From CADCTM01 sp049671305 (lineage in GTDB: Bacteria; Cyanobacteriota; Cyanobacteriia; Cyanobacteriales; Coleofasciculaceae), in contig JBATUR010000030.1 in NCBI GenBank assembly GCA_049671305.1, forward strand, positions 1 through 64,000: 64,000 nucleotides of DNA. The letters are read 5' to 3'. Within the stretch, counting starts at the first letter, position 1. Each line of letters starts with the position of its first letter. The notes below the pieces were generated by a model. The model was not told the DNA's origin, made no database searches, and saw only the letters and a program-made list of their open reading frames with translations. Both the position numbers and the translations under genes were made by a program. Shown here piece after piece: positions 7,818 through 15,690 of this stretch.

Positions 7818-9659
7818 ATGTTAGGCAAGCTACTAGACAGGCGTTACCAAGTAACCCAAGTCTTGGGTGCTGGTGGATTTGGGAAAACCTATTTGGCACA
7901 AGATACCCGACGCCCTGGTAATCCAATTTGTGTCGTAAAACAACTTAAACCAATTAGCAACGAAACCGGCTTTTTGGAAACAGCGCGACGCCTGTTTACC
8001 AGCGAAGGCGAAACCTTGGAGCAATTGGGTAGCCATGAGCAAATTCCCCGTCTTCTTGCCTACTTTGAAGAAGACAACGAGTTTTTCTTGGTGCAAGAAT
8101 TGATCGAAGGGCATACCCTCACCGAAGAATTGTTACCAGGGCAACGCTGGGAAGAAAGTCGCGTCATTGAGTTATTGATCGAAGTCCTCAATATCCTAGA
8201 ATTTGTCCACAGTCGGGGCGTAATTCACCGCGACATCAAGCCTGATAACCTAATTCGGCGCAACTCGGATCGTAAATTAGTGCTGGTGGATTTTGGTGCT
8301 GTTAAACAAATGCACACCCAACTTGCCACTACTTACGCCCATAGCAATACAATTGCTGTTGGTACTCCGGGCTATATGTCAAGTGAACAAGCACGGGGAC
8401 AACCGCGCCCGAATAGTGATATCTATGCCTTGGGTGTGATTGCCATCCAAGCATTAACTGGTTTGGCGCCAATGCAGATGCAAGATGACCAAAACACAGG
8501 TGAAATCTTGTGGGAACATCTGGTATATGTCAGTAAAGGATTAGCGGCAATTGTGACGAAGATGGTACGCTATCACTTCAAAGACCGTTATCAATCAGCT
8601 ACAGAAGTTTTGCAGGAACTCAAACAACTCAGTGCAGGTTATGCTGCACCAACGCCTCAAACCCTGCCTGTAGCACCTAATCGTATACCATCTGCAGAAC
8701 GCTATCCAAGACCAACGGAGGTAATGCCACAAGGCAGGGCAGTAACATCAGGTTCAAATTCTAGACAAGCTAGCATCGAACCGACTGCTGATAGTTCTGG
8801 TGGTAATGCCGTGCCAATATTGATCGGTTTATTGCTGGCTGGTGTGACTGGACTTACGGCGTTTGCTGTGCAGAATGGTTCTTTTACCTCTGCTTTCTCA
8901 GGCGATAGTAAGAATCAAACAATTGATGTTGCCAATCGAAATTGTACTGTAGTTGTTGCAAGTTCCAATCTTCGCTCTCAACCTGGAGTAGAAAATGAGT
9001 TGCTTGTTAGCCTGCCAAAAGGCACAAAGCTAACCTTAACTGGTGTTGAAGAAAATGGTTGGGTAGAAATTAAGTCTCCTAACAAAGGTTGGATGGCTCA
9101 AAATTTAATTGATTGCGACTCAACCAAACAAGCGCCAATTCAGGCAAAAGCGACACCAACTCCAACTCAAAAGCCACCAAAACCAACACCTATTGCGGTT
9201 AAACCACAACCAGCGCAACCAAGTGATGCTGAAAAGTTGGCAAAAGCCGAAGAAAAATATAAAAATGGAGATTTACCAGGAGCGATCGCTCAAGCACGAG
9301 ATTTGATTGCCAGTGGTTCAGCTTCAGCACAAGAAGCTCAAAACAAAATCATCAAATGGCAAAAAGATTGGTCAGAAGCCAAAGCAAAATATGATCAGGT
9401 GCAAAAAGCCCTAGATGAAGGTCGTTGGGATGAAGTAATTCGTGCAGTCGATCCTCAACTTTTACAACAAAGCTATTGGCGAGATAGATTAAGTCAACTA
9501 ATTGCAGAAGCCAAAAAACAACAAGCTGCTGCCGAAGCTGAGTTAAAAAAATCACAAACTCAACCGCCAGAAAGTCCCCAAGCAGAAAAGTCACCTTCTG
9601 AAACCTCAAAACCGAATTCTTCAAACGCATTACCTGACAAAGTTCCTGCCACACCTTGA
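7818..9659 (+). CDS. Membrane-anchored Ser/Thr protein kinase with SH3-like domain
   Basis: About 613 residues. The kinase domain covers roughly residues 10-270: glycine loop GAGGFGKTYLA (17-27), Lys41 in VVKQL, catalytic HRDIKPDN (137-144), DFGAVK (158-163) and a GTPGYMSSEQ activation segment. A Pro/Ser linker follows, then one transmembrane segment (PILIGLLLAGVTGLTAFAV). Outside the membrane lies a bacterial SH3-like domain (NLRSQPG, GWVEI, GWMAQNLIDC), followed by a proline-rich linker and a helical, TPR-like C-terminal region. The SH3b domain suggests sensing of cell wall or envelope. The start at 7818 is chosen because MLGKLLDRRYQV is the normal family N terminus; a longer start at 7785 adds 11 unlike residues. 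Confidence 0.9.
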   Translation: MLGKLLDRRYQVTQVLGAGGFGKTYLAQDTRRPGNPICVVKQLKPISNETGFLETARRLFTSEGETLEQLGSHEQIPRLLAYFEEDNEFFLVQELIEGHTLTEELLPGQRWEESRVIELLIEVLNILEFVHSRGVIHRDIKPDNLIRRNSDRKLVLVDFGAVKQMHTQLATTYAHSNTIAVGTPGYMSSEQARGQPRPNSDIYALGVIAIQALTGLAPMQMQDDQNTGEILWEHLVYVSKGLAAIVTKMVRYHFKDRYQSATEVLQELKQLSAGYAAPTPQTLPVAPNRIPSAERYPRPTEVMPQGRAVTSGSNSRQASIEPTADSSGGNAVPILIGLLLAGVTGLTAFAVQNGSFTSAFSGDSKNQTIDVANRNCTVVVASSNLRSQPGVENELLVSLPKGTKLTLTGVEENGWVEIKSPNKGWMAQNLIDCDSTKQAPIQAKATPTPTQKPPKPTPIAVKPQPAQPSDAEKLAKAEEKYKNGDLPGAIAQARDLIASGSASAQEAQNKIIKWQKDWSEAKAKYDQVQKALDEGRWDEVIRAVDPQLLQQSYWRDRLSQLIAEAKKQQAAAEAELKKSQTQPPESPQAEKSPSETSKPNSSNALPDKVPATP

Positions 9660-9703
9660 ACCTTAAAAAGCAATGGCTATAAAATTTGCCACCTTGTTGA
9701 TAC

Positions 9704-9737
9704 GGGGGTAGTGCCTTGACTTTGAATGCTTACCCCT
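9704..9737. repeat. Small palindromic intergenic repeat
   Basis: GGGGGTA at the left and TACCCCT at the right can pair around an 18-20-nt loop. It lies between the convergent ends of the kinase gene and the secreted-protein gene, so it could also work as a terminator hairpin, although no T-run follows. Related GGGG...CCCC palindromes occur at 46329-46356 and 53481-53537. Confidence 0.5.
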
Positions 9738-9743
9738 ACTTGA

Positions 9744-10226
9744 TTAAGGAACACGAGTTGGAATAGAAGAAATCGCCTTTGATACTATGTTTGCTTTGAG
9801 AAATTGAGGAACTATACCAGAATTAGGCTTGAGTCTTTGAGAAGAGACGACTAAACTTCCTGCAACGACAATTGCATCACCAATTTGCAACTTTAACCTT
9901 TGTCTGCGTGGCATTTTCTTACCAGTTGGTGACTGAAAAATTGCACGGGATATATCAACATTGAATGTTGGTCCTTGAGCCATAACGGCAGGACAAGCGT
10001 AATTTGGAGGGCAATATGGGAAATAATCGGGTGTTTTGACTGTAATAATATAGTTTCGGATATTCTGCACCTTACCCTGAATAACTAAGAGTTGAGGAGT
10101 AGTGGGTAGAGGCTGAGAAACCACAGGAGGCATAGCTTGAGAAATTGCTTTGCTTGGCAAAACTACTCCTACAAAGATTGCTCCTCCAACTAAAATAGCA
10201 GAACTTTTTGAGAAAAACATAAGCAC
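9744..10226 (-). CDS. Secreted protein of a tandem paralogous pair (first copy)
   Basis: About 160 residues with a signal peptide (MLMFFSKSSAILVGGAIFV, then a hydrophobic stretch ending near SKAISQA). The mature part carries LLVIQGKVQNIRNYIITVKTP and FNVDISRAIFQ, then IGDAIVVAGSLVV, a beta-rich pattern reminiscent of OB-fold DUF5666-type domains (weak assignment). It is clearly a paralog of the gene at 10566-11009, sharing FFSKSS, VIQGKV, VDIS.A.FQS..GK and GD.IVVAG. Aligning the paralogs and placing AAGGA 7 bases upstream favours a GTG start at 10226. This copy has a Cys/Pro-rich insert (YCPPNYACP) absent from the other. Function is unknown. Confidence 0.7.
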   Translation of the reverse strand: MLMFFSKSSAILVGGAIFVGVVLPSKAISQAMPPVVSQPLPTTPQLLVIQGKVQNIRNYIITVKTPDYFPYCPPNYACPAVMAQGPTFNVDISRAIFQSPTGKKMPRRQRLKLQIGDAIVVAGSLVVSSQRLKPNSGIVPQFLKANIVSKAISSIPTRVP

Positions 10227-10229
10227 CAA

Positions 10230-10565
10230 AACATCCTTTGAAAAACTTCAATGTGATCTATTGTTAGGGGTTTGGTTAGGAGTCAATTGCTAACATCTTG
10301 CTTTTCGATCAAGATGGATTACTACTAAAGGTTGTTGACTTTTTGTCAGTTAAAGAAAAAACTTACTCAAAGTCCTTTCATCTAAAAGTAAAGATTCATT
10401 GAGAAACAATCTATACTGTAGAAAACAGTCAAAAGTTTCGTAGTCAACTTCTCAACTATCAATTCCAATTGCCCCCAACAGTTCCAGCCACACCCTGAAA
10501 AATGCTCAGGCTGGTTTTTTCTTTGGAGTTGTCTACATTTTAAATTGTGATGATTTAGCAGGCTT
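10230..10565. other. Spacer between the two paralogous secreted-protein genes
   Basis: No convincing gene. The only structure I see is a hairpin with a T-run at 10484-10520 pointing to the plus strand, although both flanking genes are on the minus strand. The rest is AT-rich and probably holds the promoter of the first copy. Confidence 0.5.
10484..10520 (+). terminator. Rho-independent terminator-like hairpin without an upstream plus-strand gene
   Basis: CCAG and CCTGA (with a short bulge between them) pair with TCAGG-CTGG, and TTTTTT follows directly. The orientation is plus strand. No plus-strand gene lies upstream until the kinase ending at 9659, so it may end an antisense or small RNA. 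Confidence 0.4.
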
Positions 10566-11009
10566 CTAATCTACAATCTTTGCTACGACTTCGGCAAGGA
10601 TTAATTTATTTGGTCCAGCAGGAGTAGGAATTGCCGATAGGGGCGTTGCTCCCTGTGTACCGGCAACAATTACTGAGTCACCAATAATTAAAGTTGGATC
10701 TGGTGTGATCGTCTTGCCACTTGCTGACTGAAAAGTAGCATTGGAGATATCTACACTAAACGCTGATCCTGCAAGGATCACGGCAGGGCTGGTTCTAATA
10801 TTCGGCGTCCTGACGGTGACGATAGTTCCTCTTATGGCTATTACTTTACCTTGAATTACCAGTAGTGGTGCCTTCTCAATAATTGGTGTAGCATCAGTAA
10901 CTGCCGGATCAACAACAGTTTGAGCAATTGAGGTGATAGGTACGACGCTTCCAGCTACAAGTATTACTCCGGCTAAGACAGAAGAACTTTTGGAAAAAAA
11001 CTTAAGCAT
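10566..11009 (-). CDS. Secreted protein of a tandem paralogous pair (second copy)
   Basis: A 147-residue protein with a signal peptide (MLKFFSKSSSVLAGVILVAG, cleavage probably after SIAQ). The mature part has LLVIQGKVIAIRGTIVTVRTP, FSVDISNATFQSASGKTI and IGDSVIVAG, a beta-strand-rich pattern compatible with a DUF5666-like fold (weak). AAGGAG precedes the ATG at a good distance. It is a paralog of the gene at 9744-10226 and lacks the Cys-rich insert of that copy. It probably arose by tandem duplication. No enzymatic residues are recognisable, so it is a periplasmic or extracellular protein of unknown role. Confidence 0.75.
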   Translation of the reverse strand: MLKFFSKSSSVLAGVILVAGSVVPITSIAQTVVDPAVTDATPIIEKAPLLVIQGKVIAIRGTIVTVRTPNIRTSPAVILAGSAFSVDISNATFQSASGKTITPDPTLIIGDSVIVAGTQGATPLSAIPTPAGPNKLILAEVVAKIVD

Positions 11010-11249
11010 CTAAAAATCTCCTTTAAGACATTGCCAAATTAGAATTAGCGATTAAGTCGGGGATCGCATACTAACTATCTTAGTTTTAGATCAAGAATTA
11101 CTTGTATATATAAAGCTTGAGTTATTTTTATTGGAGATAATAAAAAATAATGATGAAGCTGGCAGAAATTATCTCTAAAAAACTGGGATTATTCTATTGA
11201 TAAAAAATAAAGACTGCTCAAAAAAAGCCTTTTTGTAGTTTTGAGGATT

Positions 11250-11543
11250 TTAACGCTTTAAGACTTGAGCGATCGCAGACTCCAGTTCTTCCTTACTCAA
11301 GTTCGTCAAAATAAACACCTCTTGGAAGGTTTTCCCCACCCTACCTATCAGCTTAAACCCACCGCGAATCGGCACAGATACCTTCAACTGCAATTTTGGG
11401 CAATGACTTCTAGCGCGTCCCAAAACAGCGGGAGTAATCGTTTGGATACCAGGGTAAACAACGAGTTTTTCCAAAACAGGAATCAAACCCTGAATATGAG
11501 TTGAATGATTCCAAACTAATCTACCGCCATTTTGGTTACTCAT
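11250..11543 (-). CDS. DUF2103 family protein
   Basis: A 97-residue basic protein beginning MSNQNGGRLVWNHSTHIQGL. The arrangement of GLIPVLEKLVVYPGIQTITP, a basic Lys/Arg-rich middle and GGFKLIGRVGKTFQEVF matches the DUF2103 family as I remember it, described as a predicted metal-binding protein of cyanobacteria and archaea. The His and Cys residues in the N-terminal half could bind a metal. It starts 5 bases after the clpS stop, so it is almost certainly cotranscribed with clpS. Its relation to proteolysis is unknown. Confidence 0.75.
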   Translation of the reverse strand: MSNQNGGRLVWNHSTHIQGLIPVLEKLVVYPGIQTITPAVLGRARSHCPKLQLKVSVPIRGGFKLIGRVGKTFQEVFILTNLSKEELESAIAQVLKR

Positions 11544-11548
11544 TAAAG

Positions 11549-11872
11549 TTATGCTGCTTCTAAAGGAGCCATAGTTAATCCAGCGCGACTAAGTTGTTGA
11601 TGGTAGAATTCAGCTTGCTCTTGCGGACCCACCCAGACAATAGCTTGCCCTTCATTATGAACCTGCTCAGTCAGTGCCCAGGCGCGATCGCTAGTTAGAC
11701 CAGGAATATACTTCATTAAACAATCATGAACGTGCTGAAATGTATTAAAATCATCATCCAGCACGATCACCTTGTAATTCGGATAAGGCTTGCTGGTAAC
11801 TTGAGCAGAACGTTCCGGCGCTTTAACTGGGCTTGATGTCGCGTGAAAAGTCGCTGAGATTACCATAGTCAT
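11549..11872 (-). CDS. clpS: ATP-dependent Clp protease adaptor ClpS
   Basis: A 107-residue protein with the ClpS core from about residue 28: YKVIVLDDDFNTFQHVHDCL (the D-x-x-N/T-F-x-H-V signature of the N-degron pocket), then ALTEQVHNEGQAIVWVG and a C-terminal AEFYHQQLSRAGL helix. ClpS delivers N-end-rule substrates to the Clp unfoldase. The N-terminal 27 residues are a flexible Ser/Thr/Pro extension. ATG or the in-frame ATG two codons later could start it. It is followed 5 bases later by the DUF2103 gene. Confidence 0.95.
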   Translation of the reverse strand: MTMVISATFHATSSPVKAPERSAQVTSKPYPNYKVIVLDDDFNTFQHVHDCLMKYIPGLTSDRAWALTEQVHNEGQAIVWVGPQEQAEFYHQQLSRAGLTMAPLEAA

Positions 11873-11954
11873 AGGTCAGGCGCTAAATACTTCACATAAA
11901 ATTAAACAACTTATGTTCTTTATAGTTTACCCGACCTTATCCCTTCATCAACAC

Positions 11955-13967
11955 CTAACGCCACTTATCCCAAGATTCATTAAAAATCGAAGTATTAGGA
12001 AACGCCGTTGGGTTGCCATTACTTTCTATTCGCTGCCGTAAAGCTTGCAGTTGAGCTTCTGCTTGGGGAATTTGATCCACCAACTCATAAGGCGCAATAC
12101 CCTTTTCTAAGGCAAAAGCCGCCGTCGTCCCCGCCGCTACACCCGATGACCACTCAAAAGAATGCACCCGATAAGCTGCCGCTGCAATATGACTTGTGGC
12201 AATACTTTTTCCCGCCACCAACATATTATCAATTTTCTGAGGAATCATTGAGCGCAGAGGAATTTCAAAAGGGTAAGCTTGACCTGCACCTTGTCGTTCA
12301 CCTTCACGTTCGGTATTACCCGGAGTTTCAGCCGGAGTTTGCGTCATACAGGGGTGAAAATCGATCGCATAATGTCCAATTCCCAACGAATCAGGATAAA
12401 TTGTCGAACGACTACGGCGCTTAATATCTTGGGGTGCTATCTGCCCACTCACCGCCGAAACCGCCTCCAAACCTGACAAAGCAATCTTTAAATCCCGATA
12501 CATTTGTGGAGAAAGCGTCTGACGGTAATAGTCATCCTTGTAATCACGGCGCGAAATATCAATTTCTGAAATAGTAAAACCTTCAGGATAACCAAAACTA
12601 GGACGCCCAATAATACGCCGTCCTTCCCGCATATAAGGATACTTCGACAAGCCATGCGCCGTACCCATTGGCGAATCCAAACCACTGATGTAACGATGAT
12701 TGAGATTGGGCTTCTTGACACCATCACCCAGTTGTGAGTCAGTCGTTCCCGCCACCAACCAATAGTAATAACCTAGGGCATTCTCCTCACCCTTGCGTAA
12801 GCTTTCGGTTCTTAAACCACCCATCCAGCCACCGGGTTGCAACTGCCCTGATGTTTGCAATTGGTCGCGGGTATAAACTAAATTATCAACAGATCCGCCC
12901 GGACGATAATCATTACCCCAAGTCCAGTTTTGCATGGAAATATCCCCAGGCACAGGCGCTGTAAAAGTAATACCGCCAAAAGTTGTCTTCTTGCCTTGAT
13001 CAGAACCCAAAATCCGCCGATAAGTAAAAACTAAGTCAAAATCTGCCAGTCGCTTTAACTCATAACTGTAATAAGGGGCGTATTGGTCATAAAAAGCTGG
13101 TTTTTGCTGAGGTTGCGGATCTTTCGTCGCCTCCATTGCAAAGGTGTAGGTGAAGCCTTGTGTACAATATCGGTCAGCCGTGGCATTAGATGACGAAGGC
13201 TCTCGAAATGAGCGTGCATCGATGCCTAGGCGGTAAGGTACGTCAGCTAAAGCAATCATTTCACCTGTTTCGGTGGCATCAACTACATACCAGTTTGGGG
13301 CGTTGCTAGTGGCTGGTTTTGCGGGTACAAAGCGGACGATATTTTTGGTAAAACGGGAAGAGTTTTCGTAGCGATACCAATCTTCGATAGTTTGGGATAA
13401 GGTTTCGGTATTTAGGGGAGGCGCATTAGGGGCGGGTTGGTGTTGAATGGCAATGGCACTAGCAATTTGCTTGCCGTCAGGACTGGTTTGTAGTTCTTTA
13501 ACGACGGTGGAAGGATACCATTTCAGTTTGCCTCTGCCACGTTTAGCGGCATCTTTGAGCATATCTAAGAGGATGGCATGGGCATCTTTGGGCAGGAAAC
13601 AGGAACCACTTACCCAACAGGCGCCAGGGTTTTGTTTGCCGTATTTGTCTTTGATACGCGATCGCAATTCTAAGTAACCGCGAGAATAAAATAAGAGTGT
13701 GCGTTGGGTTTCTCGTTCATCTAATGCCGAGGTACCTTGAGAGGAAATTTGCCCACCTACCCAGTCAGTAAGTTCGGTTAGGCAGACGGTTTTTCCTGCC
13801 AGCAAGCTTTCATAGGCAGTTGCTGCGCCAGCAAGTCCACCACCAACTACTAAGATTTCACAGGTTTCTGATTTTTCTGTGGGTTTTGATTGGGCAAATA
13901 GGGCAGTTGGGGCGACGAGGGAGGTGAGAGAAATTAAGCCAAGGGAGATGATTAGCGATCGCTTCAT
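11955..13967 (-). CDS. Exported FAD-dependent oxidoreductase
   Basis: About 670 residues. A Sec-type signal peptide (KRSLIISLGLISLTSLVAP, cleavage near ALFAQS) is followed by a dinucleotide-binding motif ILVVGGGLAGAATAYE and VCLTELTDWVGGQISSQG, typical of the FAD_oxidored family. The C-terminal motif NMLVAGKSIATSHIAAAAYR matches the second FAD contact of that family. The substrate is unknown; relatives occur with glycan or xenobiotic degradation genes. The ATG at 13967 is preferred over a TTG two codons upstream. Monocistronic; the promoter region contains a HIP1 site. Confidence 0.85.
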   Translation of the reverse strand: MKRSLIISLGLISLTSLVAPTALFAQSKPTEKSETCEILVVGGGLAGAATAYESLLAGKTVCLTELTDWVGGQISSQGTSALDERETQRTLLFYSRGYLELRSRIKDKYGKQNPGACWVSGSCFLPKDAHAILLDMLKDAAKRGRGKLKWYPSTVVKELQTSPDGKQIASAIAIQHQPAPNAPPLNTETLSQTIEDWYRYENSSRFTKNIVRFVPAKPATSNAPNWYVVDATETGEMIALADVPYRLGIDARSFREPSSSNATADRYCTQGFTYTFAMEATKDPQPQQKPAFYDQYAPYYSYELKRLADFDLVFTYRRILGSDQGKKTTFGGITFTAPVPGDISMQNWTWGNDYRPGGSVDNLVYTRDQLQTSGQLQPGGWMGGLRTESLRKGEENALGYYYWLVAGTTDSQLGDGVKKPNLNHRYISGLDSPMGTAHGLSKYPYMREGRRIIGRPSFGYPEGFTISEIDISRRDYKDDYYRQTLSPQMYRDLKIALSGLEAVSAVSGQIAPQDIKRRSRSTIYPDSLGIGHYAIDFHPCMTQTPAETPGNTEREGERQGAGQAYPFEIPLRSMIPQKIDNMLVAGKSIATSHIAAAAYRVHSFEWSSGVAAGTTAAFALEKGIAPYELVDQIPQAEAQLQALRQRIESNGNPTAFPNTSIFNESWDKWR

Positions 13968-14127
13968 AGTCAAAAAAATACTGGTGTCAACGGCTACACG
14001 AGCCTTTCTTTAATGACGTTACCATCACTCGGTATGTTCGTTTTAATTGCTTGGCTAGGAATAATAAAAGCGATCGCTAGTGGTCTAAGAACATGATCTG
14101 GCTCATTCTCAGACTAATATATTAAAA

Positions 14128-15081
14128 TTACCCTTCCATTACCGCATTAAATCGTTCTCTGCCTTCGTTGTAATCCTTACTTTCATAGCCCATAACTTGA
14201 CGGATAATCCATTTTTGGGATTTTCCATCTTCCAGAAGTAAAGTAATTGCTCGACGCAAAATTTCGTCTTGATCTACCAAATATTCAAAAAACCATTCGC
14301 TAGTTTTTGAAAAAGCACGTTTGTCTTCTGAAGTGCTAAATTGCAGATAAATTGTACTTAACAAAATTTTGACAGACTTTGATGCTGGTGTTGCTGCTTC
14401 TAGGTTTAGCACTGTTAAAGCTGCTGGCGTAATTTTGTTGCGATATTCAGCTAAACTATTACTACTAGCAAGTTCTCGATATAAGCTTGCTAATCGGTTA
14501 TTACTCACACCAGGAAAAAAGCAATATAAGTAATCAGTGATAATCGCTTTAAAAAGACCATCACTAAGAAATTTGAGTTGTTTATTAGGAGTACAACGCT
14601 CCTGATTTTGTTTAAGATGACGTTCCAATACAGGCGCAATCAAATACTTAATCAACCAGTTACGAGTTTGCCAGAAACCTCGATCTAAATGAATCGCACC
14701 GACTAAAGCCACAAATCCCTGTTCAAAAGGGTTGTGACGCTGTTGTTGAAGGCGATGTCTTTGTTCTTCCAACGCCAAAAATGGGTAAGCTTCGCCTAAA
14801 CCTAGTTGAAACCAAAGCTTTGTCAACCGCTCAGATTCAAGCAACTTATCCCGCAAAGCCGACCAATTACCCACCTCCAAATAAGGACAATTGTGATAGA
14901 GATAGTCAGTAATTACAAAATTGAGAATGGCATTACCCAAGAATTGTAAACGCTCATTGTTAGTATCTGGCTCCGAGACTTGTTGAGCATAAGAGCGATG
15001 AATTAACGCCAGATGTAGGGTTTCACGAGTTTTGAATTGAACACCAATCTTAGCTTCGACTGGTTCAGGATTCCATTCCAT
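14128..15081 (-). CDS. Tandem RNase III-fold protein lacking most catalytic acids
   Basis: 317 residues. The first half aligns by eye with bacterial RNase III: LHLALIHRSYAQQ, NNERLQFLGNAILNFVITDY (41-60), LRDKLLESERLTKLWFQLGLGE, and QGFVALVGAIHLD (121-133). In active enzymes the metal ligands are Glu-Glu-Asp of NERLEFLGD plus D and E of D-x-x-E-A. Here E43 is kept, but the others are Q46, N50, Q121 and V124. The second half starts another degenerate copy (NKQLKFLSDGLFKAIITDY, 166-184) with K167, K170 and D174. No dsRNA-binding domain is visible. I infer an RNA-binding or structural pseudo-enzyme. Monocistronic on the minus strand. Confidence 0.75.
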   Translation of the reverse strand: MEWNPEPVEAKIGVQFKTRETLHLALIHRSYAQQVSEPDTNNERLQFLGNAILNFVITDYLYHNCPYLEVGNWSALRDKLLESERLTKLWFQLGLGEAYPFLALEEQRHRLQQQRHNPFEQGFVALVGAIHLDRGFWQTRNWLIKYLIAPVLERHLKQNQERCTPNKQLKFLSDGLFKAIITDYLYCFFPGVSNNRLASLYRELASSNSLAEYRNKITPAALTVLNLEAATPASKSVKILLSTIYLQFSTSEDKRAFSKTSEWFFEYLVDQDEILRRAITLLLEDGKSQKWIIRQVMGYESKDYNEGRERFNAVMEG

Positions 15082-15212
15082 GTTTCACCCTTTTATGTAA
15101 TAATTAAGATTGTTGATTGTTTGGTAAATTAGCTAAGTATTGTTGTCAACTAGCTAAAAACTAGAAATAAAAGTGATCGTTACTCTTAGTTAATCACCAA
15201 ACGATACCTAAA

Positions 15213-15578
15213 TCAACAGCGCAAAAGTTGCCGAACCGTACCTACTAATTCTTGAGGAAGAAATGGTTTAGCAATATAAGCATCTGCACCTTGCCGCATT
15301 CCCCAATAGCGATCAAATTCTTGCTTTTTAATGGAACACATAACTACGGCTAGATTTTGAGTTTTTGAGTTAGCTTTGAGGCGACGACAGACTTCATAGC
15401 CATTCATGCGGGGCATAATTATATCCAAAATCACCAAATCCAGTTGATCACCTTGAACACGCTCTAGCGCTTCAACACCGTCAGCCGCAACAATTACACT
15501 CAACCCACTTCCTCGCAAAAGTTCCACGATCATTTTCTGCTGGGAGATGCTATCTTCAACCACTAGTACTTTACTCAT
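15213..15578 (-). CDS. Single-domain response regulator (PilH/CheY-like)
   Basis: About 121 residues beginning MSKVLVVEDSISQQKM. VVED gives the acidic pocket, LVILDIIMPRMNGYEVC the phosphorylated Asp, and YIAKPFLPQEL the conserved Lys. It closely resembles the stand-alone receivers of cyanobacterial pilus/phototaxis chemosensory operons, but no such operon is visible here. A longer start at 15611 adds 11 residues unlike the family, so 15578 is chosen. A 22-bp perfect palindrome lies 66 bases upstream. Confidence 0.9.
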   Translation of the reverse strand: MSKVLVVEDSISQQKMIVELLRGSGLSVIVAADGVEALERVQGDQLDLVILDIIMPRMNGYEVCRRLKANSKTQNLAVVMCSIKKQEFDRYWGMRQGADAYIAKPFLPQELVGTVRQLLRC

Positions 15579-15643
15579 GACATACCTACTTGGTGTTGCA
15601 ATGTGAATCACAAATCATTGTTTACTTAACTAGGTTTGGCTGC

Positions 15644-15665
15644 AATTAGGAAAATTTTCCTAATT
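15644..15665. promoter_or_regulatory. 22-bp perfect palindrome upstream of response regulator
   Basis: AATTAGGAAAA and TTTTCCTAATT form a perfect palindrome without a spacer, between the stop of the SagB-type gene and the start of the response regulator gene. It could be a dimeric repressor site or part of a terminator for the upstream gene. No T-run follows on the minus strand, so I lean weakly to an operator. Confidence 0.35.
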
Positions 15666-15690
15666 TATTTATACTTGACAACGATGACCA

